Assembly: GCA_002868865.1 (NCBI GenBank)
Contig: PKUC01000002.1
Location: 1 to 52,454, forward strand
Source: Desulfuromonas sp.
Lineage (GTDB): Bacteria; Desulfobacterota; Desulfuromonadia; Desulfuromonadales; Geopsychrobacteraceae
DNA: 52,454 bases
Reading direction: 5' to 3'
In this document: positions 19,265 through 26,804 of the stretch, in pieces
Layout of the letters: every line of letters begins with the position of its first letter
Numbering within the stretch: the first letter of the stretch is position 1
Position numbers and translations under genes: made by a program
Notes under the pieces: generated by a model
What the model saw: the letters and a program-made list of their open reading frames with translations, nothing else
What the model was told of the DNA's origin: nothing
The model's database searches: none

Positions 19265-20008
19265 TCAAAAAATCTTCTTGAACACGGCTTTCTTGACCGC
19301 CTCAACATCGGGATGAAAGTCAATCTCTCTCCAGTCATCAGGTGAAATTTCGCAGACATCAATATCTTTCCCCTCAGCAATCATGGAGTTGAAGATCTCC
19401 AACCAGAAGCGATTTCTGTTATCCATATCTTGCGCCATGGACAACAATTTTTTTCTGAACTGAGTCCTCATCTTTTCACCACGCACAACAACCAACCCGA
19501 CCGATTCTGCCTGTGCCTCATCAAGAGGGATTTCTTTGGATATCCGCTTGACGTGTCCCTCTTCAATCAAGACTTTCATATCATCATCATCATAGCTACT
19601 TTTACGATCTATCGTTATTTGAGTCGTCGGGTCACTACCTTGAGAGATATGATCATAAATACCTGTCTTATAGATATTATCGCCATTTGTTATAACAAAG
19701 TCCCTATCCTCCATAATGTAGTTAACACACCAAAGAGAAAGCAGGTTATTTGAAATATCATAAAAGGGATTAAACACAATTTCGACTGGAATTTCAGAGC
19801 TGAATTGCTCAATCCTTTCTTCAATCTGGATACTTCTGTAACCTGTCACAACATAAACTTTTTTTATTGATTTACAAACGACAGCATTTTTTATTTGTCT
19901 CTCAAGAAGCGTAGTCCCATCACCAAGATCCAACAGTGACTTAGGAGTATCTTTTGTAAGAGGAAAAAGTCTCGTCCCTGTACCAGCTGCAAGTATTATA
20001 AGATTCAT
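19265..20008 (-). CDS. NTP transferase, LicC-like CTP:phospho-alcohol cytidylyltransferase
   Basis: 247 residues. AAGTGTRLFPLTKDTPKSLL is the nucleotidyltransferase P-loop-like signature; NPFYDISNNLLSLW is the hallmark of the LicC/phosphocholine-type branch; VITNGDNIYKTG supplies a metal-binding Asp and DDWREIDFHPDVEAV the C-terminal metal-binding motif. Enzymes of this branch make CDP-choline, CDP-ethanolamine or related compounds. Adjacency to a CDP-glycerol transferase-like gene suggests a two-gene route that adds a phospho-alcohol to LPS. No choline kinase or transporter (licA/licB) is seen nearby, so phosphocholine is less likely. Confidence 0.75.
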   Translation of the reverse strand: MNLIILAAGTGTRLFPLTKDTPKSLLDLGDGTTLLERQIKNAVVCKSIKKVYVVTGYRSIQIEERIEQFSSEIPVEIVFNPFYDISNNLLSLWCVNYIMEDRDFVITNGDNIYKTGIYDHISQGSDPTTQITIDRKSSYDDDDMKVLIEEGHVKRISKEIPLDEAQAESVGLVVVRGEKMRTQFRKKLLSMAQDMDNRNRFWLEIFNSMIAEGKDIDVCEISPDDWREIDFHPDVEAVKKAVFKKIF

Positions 20009-20081
20009 ATATGCTCTCCTAAGATTAATACATATGTATCACCAGAAGTATGTATTGAAACACACCCTGCCGTCATGTCCC

Positions 20082-20723
20082 TTATGACAAAGGACGTTTT
20101 CTCAATACTGAAAGGTAGGGGATTGCACTTTCGTGAACACATCCAATTTGTGCAGGAAAAGGTAAATTCAGAATCTTTGCCATAGCAAAGCGATGGCAGC
20201 CCGCACCGGAAAAAAAAGGAACTCCATCCGCACCGATATGTATTAAAACTCCGCCGGACTCCCTGAAACCACCTTTTCTGATACGATCCCTGACCTTAAA
20301 TCCGCCCGAGTTTTTTATTTCGTTAAAAACAACATCTAACCCCTCAAAGCGCTTCTTCACATCCTGCAAATCAGCACACTCATCGTAACGCCCAAATTTG
20401 GCAATCTTGTCCAGCATAAAGCCTTCTGCACCGGAATCCTCCCAAGACAGACCTTCAGACCAGTGCGAGAAGCAATAAACCATCTTTTCAAGCGAGTTCA
20501 CAGGAAACACGTCTACAGAGGGCCAGGGACTTTTTACGACAACCCCGGACGACTGTCTCAATCGGAGCTTGGTCAGTTTCTTAATCGCTTTGGGTGAAAC
20601 ATAATCGTTGCAACGGTCTGGCTCGATCCACACCCGTTCAGCATACCTAGGCGCACCGCTCCCATAGCGCAATCTGTTCATTGAGTCAAAAACGAAGGCT
20701 CTGCTAAGATGTTTAAATCTCAT
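20082..20723 (-). CDS. Uncharacterised protein with a C-terminal ParB-like segment
   Basis: 213 residues, no signal peptide or membrane helix. I do not recognise the family with certainty. The C-terminal segment GGVLIHIGADGVPFFSGAGC followed by HRFAMAKILNLPFPAQIG has the shape of a ParB/sulfiredoxin-fold core, where a G-x-HR-x-x-A motif binds a nucleotide phosphate. The central part (VFPVNSLEKMVYCF, DLQDVKKRFEGLDVVF) is helical and charged. Similar proteins occur inside surface-polysaccharide gene sets. It could be a nucleotide-using enzyme such as a small kinase rather than a DNA-binding protein; that is inference. Its ATG at 20723 lies 57 bases after the upstream glycosyltransferase gene. 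Confidence 0.6.
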   Translation of the reverse strand: MRFKHLSRAFVFDSMNRLRYGSGAPRYAERVWIEPDRCNDYVSPKAIKKLTKLRLRQSSGVVVKSPWPSVDVFPVNSLEKMVYCFSHWSEGLSWEDSGAEGFMLDKIAKFGRYDECADLQDVKKRFEGLDVVFNEIKNSGGFKVRDRIRKGGFRESGGVLIHIGADGVPFFSGAGCHRFAMAKILNLPFPAQIGCVHESAIPYLSVLRKRPLS

Positions 20724-20780
20724 ACCAATCTATTTATGCAATACCACAGGTTGATTTAATCGGACCATTGCATCCCCCCC

Positions 20781-21611
20781 CTAAGCCGATCCCTTAAACC
20801 TGATAGCATAGTGACGGCAGAGAGCTTCCCACTGCATTTTATTTTGATCTAACTTGATATTCGTATTCTTGAGTGCTTTCCCCTGAGTACGAATGATAGG
20901 GATCGGCTTCATACCCGGATCAAGAGACTTGCGCACTTGGGTCCCCTGAAGAAAAGACATGGCCTTAAACCACAGGTCATCAGCTTTGGGAGTTAACTTC
21001 AAAAACAGTTCACTCTTGCAGACATCGCCCATCAGGGAACGGGGTGGATAAAGCACCCCCCCATAGCCAACAGGCATCAATTCAGGATAAGTTGCTCCCC
21101 CTTCCCTTTCGATCGGCCACATGGCATAAGGCAGGAGCGTATCATTATCGCCATAAGTGATCTTTCGACATCGGTGGGTTATGATCGAATCAGGAAATTT
21201 TCGATGATCAACCCAAAGCCTACCCAACCAACCGGCATCGTACATACTGTCGTCATCGCATGTCACAATAACATCATCAGGAAAAGCTTCGAGAGAGTGA
21301 ATCAATTTTCTGTGCGAGCACGTCAAAGGTGAATATCGTATCTCGAACCGTCTTCCTTCTAGCTGAACCAACGTTTCAGGTAGGGAGTTTTTTAAATCAT
21401 CATTGAGCCACAGAACGATTTTTTCAGGTTTGCATTCCTGTGCCAACAGACTACGAATTGTCAGGTGCAGTGTCTTTAAGCGTGAGGGGATCGATGTCAA
21501 CGAAACGACAACAGGCAAATCATCCGCAGTTTCCTCGTGGAGAGAGCAACAGCTTAGCCGCAGAAGTCGCCAGCTACTATACAAAGACAGAGGATATTCT
21601 TTGACTTTCAA
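20781..21611 (-). CDS. Glycosyltransferase family A-like protein
   Basis: 276 residues. VVVSLTSIPSRLKTLHLTIR, IVLWLNDDLKNSLPETL and the acidic VTCDDDSMYDAGWLGRLW give the GT-A fold with a D-D-D metal-binding site; MPVGYGGVLYPPRSL and KADDLWFKAMSFL are seen in small glycosyltransferases of capsule and LPS loci. The sugar donor is unknown. The start is a TTG at 21611 in a TTGA overlap with the stop of the upstream GT2 gene, preceded by GAGGAT; no ATG is available before the SMYDAG segment, so a TTG start is needed. Confidence 0.72.
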   Translation of the reverse strand: MKVKEYPLSLYSSWRLLRLSCCSLHEETADDLPVVVSLTSIPSRLKTLHLTIRSLLAQECKPEKIVLWLNDDLKNSLPETLVQLEGRRFEIRYSPLTCSHRKLIHSLEAFPDDVIVTCDDDSMYDAGWLGRLWVDHRKFPDSIITHRCRKITYGDNDTLLPYAMWPIEREGGATYPELMPVGYGGVLYPPRSLMGDVCKSELFLKLTPKADDLWFKAMSFLQGTQVRKSLDPGMKPIPIIRTQGKALKNTNIKLDQNKMQWEALCRHYAIRFKGSA

Positions 21612-22450
21612 GACCGGGTATCCTCATTGAGATATTGGTCAAGACCCAGGGGAGACCTGACAACCTTGTGTTTTTTGGTATACGCGCTTATCTCTCTGTT
21701 TTTCAGCCTCGTCTCCAACGTCGAGTAACCACGCGAATGATCAAGATGCAAACAGATGGCCGAATAGCGGATACGCTTTCCTTCAAGGCCTAAGTGAACC
21801 AGACGATAACCGAACTCACAATCCTGACCACCATACTGCATATTTTCGTTAAAACCGTTAACGGCAACGATATGCTCTCTGTGACAGGAAGCGCTGTGTC
21901 CGTTCCAGGTCGTTCGTGTTCGACTTATGCGATTCAAGAAGTCGGCAAACCGGCCTTTAGCGATCAGCTTCAAAGCTTTATGGTTGGTTTTGAAACCAGC
22001 ATCTTTGAGCCAGCCAAGATCAAAAGCTCTCTGGGAGACAATGTCATCTTTCGTAATCGCCTTACTTACATCCATCGGCAGCTTAAAATAGCCACCGGAA
22101 AGATAGCAGCCCTTTTCTGCAAAGCGGAGATGTTGAGCGACGAAATCGTTTCGAGGAATACAGTCACCGTCGGTAAATATCACATATTCACCTTCGGTGG
22201 CAGCAATGGCCTTGTTCAAAATTCTGGATTTTTGAAACCCATCATCCCTTTGCCAGACATGCTTGATCGGAATTTCAGATTCAACACGCATGCGGTCGAT
22301 CAAAGATCGAGTTTCCTCGGTCGATCCGTCGTCAGCAATAACGATTTCAAAATCCCGTACTGTCTGGCAGAAAAATCCCCACAATACCTTTTCCAACCAA
22401 GCTGTAGAATTGTAAGTCGAAAATATTACAGAAGCTTTAACAGTATTCAT
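21608..22450 (-). CDS. Glycosyltransferase family 2 with galactosyltransferase-like C-terminus
   Basis: 280 residues. SVIFSTYNSTAWLEKVLWGF opens a GT2 domain; VIADDGSTEETR, QRDDGFQKSRILNKAI and VIFTDGDCIPRNDF (DxD) are the nucleotide-sugar and metal sites; the C-terminal GFNENMQYGGQDCEFGYRLV matches the GT7-like domain found in chondroitin-type and galactosyl transferases. Probably a cytoplasmic enzyme of LPS core or O-chain assembly. ATG 22450 is preceded by AAGGTAA. Four-base overlap with the downstream gene. Confidence 0.83.
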   Translation of the reverse strand: MNTVKASVIFSTYNSTAWLEKVLWGFFCQTVRDFEIVIADDGSTEETRSLIDRMRVESEIPIKHVWQRDDGFQKSRILNKAIAATEGEYVIFTDGDCIPRNDFVAQHLRFAEKGCYLSGGYFKLPMDVSKAITKDDIVSQRAFDLGWLKDAGFKTNHKALKLIAKGRFADFLNRISRTRTTWNGHSASCHREHIVAVNGFNENMQYGGQDCEFGYRLVHLGLEGKRIRYSAICLHLDHSRGYSTLETRLKNREISAYTKKHKVVRSPLGLDQYLNEDTRS

Positions 22451-22533
22451 TTACCTTAAGTACTTTCAAGAAAAAGTAGCAACAGTCAAAAGTGAGAATC
22501 AAAGACAGATACAGCCTAACCCTAAGCGCACAC

Positions 22534-23436
22534 TTACTTCAGATTTTCAAAAAATTTTCTATTATCAAAATCCCTCACAGCCCTACGAGCAGGATTCATC
22601 TGACTCTCAGAGCCTCCATGAGAAAGGAGCGGAGGGAAGGCTTGATACACGGTCCCTCTGCCCTTGAGTCGTTGAGTAAACTGAGCTCCGACCCCACTTG
22701 ATCTTGTCGGTTTGCGTTTCCACCGAGAAAGAGGCATCGGTCGCACCCAGTACCCTAGAGTTTCAAGAAAAGATCGATCCGCAAAAAAACCAGCGAGATC
22801 AAACCAATCGGTTCTCCTGACCGGAAGCCCAGGAATGTTTTTTCTTACAAATCTAATCCATCGACCGTCCGGCTCATCATCCAGTCCAGAGAAGAGATTT
22901 AACACTCGTCGTTTTTCATCATAAGCAGTTCCTTCCCACAGCTCTCTTAACTTCGGGAAAAAATTGTTAGTCAGACCAACATCATCTTGAAGAGAGAGCT
23001 GGTAACCAGCCCCTGCTGCCTTAGCAAGAATGAATTGCATCTGGTGCGTTCTCCAAAAAGCTTTCTTACCAAAATTTTTCTTAGCCTCCAACCAAACTCC
23101 GAGGTCACCAAAACAACGTCGTAGAACTTTTTTTGCGTGAGAATAGTCCGCATCGGATTCATCATTCTGAACAATTAAACAAATGTTCCATGTTTCATGT
23201 TCTAAAGCGCTGTGAAGTTCCTCAATTAACCGAGCACAATCATCCGGTCTGCGATAAGTCGTGATAAAAATCGAAACATCCAATTTTTTCAATTGGTTAA
23301 GTTTGCTTACTGCCCTGTCACCACCTATCCATTCCGCTATGAACTCAGAATCGGACTCACGAGGAAGAAGAGGTCGGTTAAGACATGTCTCTAGCTTCCT
23401 AACATATTTTTCACCTAGTTCATAAGGGGTCAGCAT
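22534..23436 (-). CDS. Glycosyltransferase-like protein (GT-A fold, divergent)
   Basis: 300 residues. DVSIFITTYRRPDDCARLIE is a GT2-like beginning at about residue 50, after a leader region that may contact other core enzymes. The acidic motif is LSLQDDVGLTNNF, an unusual place-holder for the DxD; RVLNLFSGLDDEPDGRW and TDWFDLAGFFADRSF follow. The C-terminal SRWKRKPTRSSGVGAQ is strongly basic and could bind membrane. Donor and acceptor unknown. The gene lies between two non-coding gaps (83 and 192 bases), so it may have its own promoter. Confidence 0.6.
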   Translation of the reverse strand: MLTPYELGEKYVRKLETCLNRPLLPRESDSEFIAEWIGGDRAVSKLNQLKKLDVSIFITTYRRPDDCARLIEELHSALEHETWNICLIVQNDESDADYSHAKKVLRRCFGDLGVWLEAKKNFGKKAFWRTHQMQFILAKAAGAGYQLSLQDDVGLTNNFFPKLRELWEGTAYDEKRRVLNLFSGLDDEPDGRWIRFVRKNIPGLPVRRTDWFDLAGFFADRSFLETLGYWVRPMPLSRWKRKPTRSSGVGAQFTQRLKGRGTVYQAFPPLLSHGGSESQMNPARRAVRDFDNRKFFENLK

Positions 23437-23628
23437 TATTTGCTCAAATATTCTACATTTAGAAGTTCAATTGGTCATTCAGGACAACGGACTCTTTTTG
23501 CTAGCCGCACGCATTGTATCCAACTTGGATGAGATAAAAACTGTATCCACAAATTTTAGCTCTCTCAGAACTGTTGAACAACAATTATCTCAGCCTTTTG
23601 ATTTTACTAGTAGACCTTTGGAATTTCA
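23437..23628. other. AT-rich intergenic gap, possible gene remnant
   Basis: No complete gene fits here. On the minus strand one frame is open for about 30 codons and includes VLRELKFVDTVFISSKLDT, which has a coding-like composition, but it has a stop shortly upstream and no start. It may be the remains of a polysaccharide gene, or chance. No clear promoter or terminator was recognised. Confidence 0.3.
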
Positions 23629-24573
23629 CTAATCCTGAACAGAAGCGAATGGTCTGAGCAACAACCATTTAAGAAAGCAATAAAAAGAAATATATAAAAT
23701 TTTCAGCGTTCTAATTTTTAAACAAAAAAAAGATAAACATTTAATACTTCCCCAACCCCCCAAACTAGAGCTATTCAAATATTTAAATAAATATTTTTTT
23801 ACCCTAAAATAAAAAGCTTTTTTGTCAAAATACTTATCATTAATATTTTTAGCGGTGTCAGCCATTCCATCAACAATTAAGAAGTAGGCCAATTTCTTTT
23901 TATCTAAATTAGCCGAGGTCATAATCGACCCAGACCTAATACGCCGCCTAAAATATGAATCTTTTTCAATATAAATAGATTTTGCACATGAAGATAAAGG
24001 GAAAATTATTTCCTCATCTTCATGAATCATATCCTTAAAGACTAATCCATTATCAATCCAAATACTTTTTTTGGAGATATAGAGACAAGCGCTCGAAAAA
24101 AATGATTTATTATTAACCATCTTGCTTATAAAAAAATCTTTACTTTCATAAAAACCTGAGATCTTTCGATAATACTCTCTATAAAACTCTCCTTTAAAGC
24201 CCTTATCATAAAACGTTTCACCAGAAAAATATAAGATATCAGGCTTATTATTTTCCAAGACCAATTCAGAAACACGCTCTATAAAATCATTTTCCAGAAT
24301 ATCATCCGAGTCAAAAAAATATATATAATCCCCTGTTGCTCTTTCCAATCCTACATTTCTGGCCAATCCAAGGCCCATATTCTTTTGTTTTACTATGGAT
24401 ACAAATTCTACTTTATCAAACCCATCAATAATAGTACCTGTAGAATCCGTGCTCCCATCATCAATGACTATAACCTCGTAAGGAGAAACAGATTGGCTAA
24501 CAACTGACGAAATAGCTTCGAATATATATTTTTCAACATTATAAGCAGGTATTACAACTGAAATCTTTACCAC
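23629..24573 (-). CDS. Glycosyltransferase family 2
   Basis: 314 residues. SVVIPAYNVEKYIFEAISSV, VIVIDDGSTDSTG, NMGLGLARNVGLERA and IYFFDSDDILENDF are the full GT2 set. The C-terminal quarter is rich in Lys, Phe and Tyr and may associate with the membrane. The start is GTG at 24573 with AGAGGAGATT just before it; it overlaps the upstream gene by seven bases. The base composition is clearly more AT-rich than neighbours, with long A and T runs and AT-ending codons, which suggests transfer from another organism. Confidence 0.87.
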   Translation of the reverse strand: MVKISVVIPAYNVEKYIFEAISSVVSQSVSPYEVIVIDDGSTDSTGTIIDGFDKVEFVSIVKQKNMGLGLARNVGLERATGDYIYFFDSDDILENDFIERVSELVLENNKPDILYFSGETFYDKGFKGEFYREYYRKISGFYESKDFFISKMVNNKSFFSSACLYISKKSIWIDNGLVFKDMIHEDEEIIFPLSSCAKSIYIEKDSYFRRRIRSGSIMTSANLDKKKLAYFLIVDGMADTAKNINDKYFDKKAFYFRVKKYLFKYLNSSSLGGWGSIKCLSFFCLKIRTLKILYISFYCFLKWLLLRPFASVQD

Positions 24574-25541
24574 AATCTCCTCTTAACTGACCTGATCTTT
24601 TTATTGAAAAATCTCTTTATAAAAAATTCAAACACATACACAACTATTTTCAGCCTATCTAAGACACTAAAGGGCCTGAGTATCTCAAAAAGCGTTCGCC
24701 CAATATATTTATTTTGCAGATTCTCATTTCCCTCTTCACCGTACTCACCTCCTACAAACAAACAGGCATCAACAGTAACCCTAATCTTGTCCATAGAGGT
24801 TCGGCGAGACCAGACTCCCCCTTCGTGAACCCGGTAGACCGCAGGGGTCACAGAATCGATATACGCTGCACCCCCGAACCGCGCTGCATAGGCTGAAAGA
24901 CAGACATCTCCCGCTGTAGGAAAGTTTCGCCTAGCAGACCATTCATAATCAAATCGTCGCAACATTCTCGTCAACGTCGGTATAAATGGTGCTGACTGGT
25001 GGTCTCTCTGACTATAATTCACACAATATTCGTCACGAAGTAATGCGCCCAAGACTTTTCCATCATGGACTCTATACGCATTATGGTAAACAACAGAGAC
25101 ATCTAGGTTTTTATCCAATAAGTCTGATTGCTTTTGTAGCTTACCATTATCAGTCCAGTAGTCATCCCCTTCACAAAGAGCGATATACTCACCACGAGAA
25201 GCTGGGAAAGTATAAAAAGATGGTCTTATTCCTTTTGAATATTGATTTTCATTTTGAATTATTTTTCGTATTAACTTTGGATACTTATCTGCATAATAAT
25301 TAATAATTTTTATGGTTCCATCTGTTGATGCATCATCATGAATTATTATTTCAAAAGGAAAGGTCGTAACTTGAGCAAGAAAACCACTTATTGCGGCCTC
25401 AATATACTCCTCATGATTAAACGTATGACAAACGATAGTCACCTTAGGTTTTGCATCTTTATCTTGCCATGCTGACACGATTTCACTCTGCGTCAAAGGC
25501 TTGAGAGCTTGCGGAGCGGAATCTCCTTTTTTCAATTTCAT
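24567..25541 (-). CDS. Glycosyltransferase family 2
   Basis: 324 residues from the ATG at 25541 (an in-frame TTG three codons earlier is less likely). TIVCHTFNHEEYIEAAISGF, IIIHDDASTDGTIKIINYYA and YIALCEGDDYWTDNGKLQ are family 2 motifs of the type common in O-antigen and capsule loci. The C-terminus (VVYVFEFFIKRFFNKKIRS) is amphipathic and basic. It starts 20 bases after the Trm112-like gene and so may be read through from the lpxK unit. AT content is raised, less than in the next gene. Confidence 0.87.
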   Translation of the reverse strand: MKLKKGDSAPQALKPLTQSEIVSAWQDKDAKPKVTIVCHTFNHEEYIEAAISGFLAQVTTFPFEIIIHDDASTDGTIKIINYYADKYPKLIRKIIQNENQYSKGIRPSFYTFPASRGEYIALCEGDDYWTDNGKLQKQSDLLDKNLDVSVVYHNAYRVHDGKVLGALLRDEYCVNYSQRDHQSAPFIPTLTRMLRRFDYEWSARRNFPTAGDVCLSAYAARFGGAAYIDSVTPAVYRVHEGGVWSRRTSMDKIRVTVDACLFVGGEYGEEGNENLQNKYIGRTLFEILRPFSVLDRLKIVVYVFEFFIKRFFNKKIRSVKRRLW

Positions 25542-25561
25542 ATAACTCAAATCTTAACCCA

Positions 25562-25732
25562 TCATATTTTTTTTGAGCATCTCGTCTCGTCAATCAACAT
25601 TACCGGGATACCATCACGTAACGGATAGGCCAGCTGGCAATGTTCACAGACAATAACTGTCCCCTGAGGGGATACACTCGACTTACACTTCGGACAGGCT
25701 AAGACTTTAAGCAGCGTCTCATTCAATTTCAT
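25562..25732 (-). CDS. Trm112/YcaR-family small zinc-ribbon-like protein
   Basis: 56 residues: begins MKLNETLLKVLACPKCKSS and ends with LRDGIPVMLIDETRCSKKI. The cysteine pairs CPKC and CEHC form a zinc ribbon-like core, and YPLRDGIPVML is the family signature. In many proteobacteria a gene of this family (ycaR) directly follows lpxK, exactly as here; its start overlaps the lpxK stop by 14 bases. Trm112 acts as an activator of methyltransferases in eukaryotes and archaea, but the role of the bacterial form beside lpxK is not established. Confidence 0.88.
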   Translation of the reverse strand: MKLNETLLKVLACPKCKSSVSPQGTVIVCEHCQLAYPLRDGIPVMLIDETRCSKKI

Positions 25733-26804
25733 TTTGTATCCTCTTGCAGATCATCTCCAACTGGACATCAAGTGCCTGCTTATCGAAAAAATCAAGTTGC
25801 AGAGAAGCAACATAGCACGGTTTTCCAAGCTCTTGATTCGACAGTTTTACGGCGTCTTTTTCTGTGGTCACATAGTAATCCACACTATCGCGTTGTGACC
25901 GTAACCACTCAAGCCTTGCCCCCGAATAAATAGCATGGTCAGGAAACTCTACCCTCTGGGTTAGAGTCAGCCCCATCTCCAGCAAATCTAGAAAAAACAA
26001 CTGTGGGTTAGCAATCCCAGCAAAAGCAAGCCCACGTTGCCCCTTTAGGCTATTCAGACCGACTGGCTGTCCAGCCAAGGAGGTCATCTGGCTGGATATT
26101 TGATGGCGACAAACCGCAGCGGGAAGGCCATATATTGTATTTGATGCCACTCTCTTTGTTGCACGAGTCATGACAAGCAGATCCGCCCTTCTCAATGCAC
26201 CATGAAATTCGCGCAACAAGCCAGCGGGAAGAGGAAACCCATTTCCGTACGGACGGCGCTCATCCAAAAGGACGACATTGAGATCTCGTGCAACCTGTTG
26301 GTGCTGAAATGCATCATCCAGAATAATCACATCCGCCTTTTTTTCGGCATTGATCTCAACGATTGCATCTTTCCTTTTAGGTGCAATCATTATCAATGAT
26401 CGCAGATGCTTCTGAGCCAGCAGGAAAGGTTCATCTCCACAGTACGCGGGTGAACACAATGGACCATTTCCATCCGAAACAACCGCGCAACGACCGGAGA
26501 AGGTGCCACCATATCCTCGACTTACAACAGCTGGTCGTATTCCTCTATTTTCGAAGTACCCGAGAAGATAGTTAACAAAAGGGGTTTTTCCAGTACCACC
26601 AACGGCAATATTACCGACCGAGATAACGGGAATCCTGGATCGATAGGATGGCAACACTTTTGCTCCGTACAACATAGACCGGAGCCACGCGATACCCCCA
26701 TAAATCAAACCAAACGGAACCATAGCACAAAACAGGCCCCATTCCACCACCCCAGCCGGTCCTGACACCGCAAATCGTCTATGAATCTCCTCGATTCCTT
26801 TCAC
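25719..26804 (-). CDS. lpxK: Tetraacyldisaccharide 4'-kinase LpxK
   Basis: 361 residues. SVGNIAVGGTGKTPFVNYLL is the P-loop with the typical VGGTGKTP; VVSRGYGG, SPAYCGDEPFLLAQK, VIILDDAFQHQQVARDL and VLLDERRPYGNGFPLPAG are LpxK motifs. One N-terminal helix (GLFCAMVPFGLIYGGIAW) anchors it to the inner membrane. It adds the 4'-phosphate to lipid A. The start is GTG at 26804 in a GTGA overlap with waaA. Confidence 0.95.
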   Translation of the reverse strand: MKGIEEIHRRFAVSGPAGVVEWGLFCAMVPFGLIYGGIAWLRSMLYGAKVLPSYRSRIPVISVGNIAVGGTGKTPFVNYLLGYFENRGIRPAVVSRGYGGTFSGRCAVVSDGNGPLCSPAYCGDEPFLLAQKHLRSLIMIAPKRKDAIVEINAEKKADVIILDDAFQHQQVARDLNVVLLDERRPYGNGFPLPAGLLREFHGALRRADLLVMTRATKRVASNTIYGLPAAVCRHQISSQMTSLAGQPVGLNSLKGQRGLAFAGIANPQLFFLDLLEMGLTLTQRVEFPDHAIYSGARLEWLRSQRDSVDYYVTTEKDAVKLSNQELGKPCYVASLQLDFFDKQALDVQLEMICKRIQNEIE

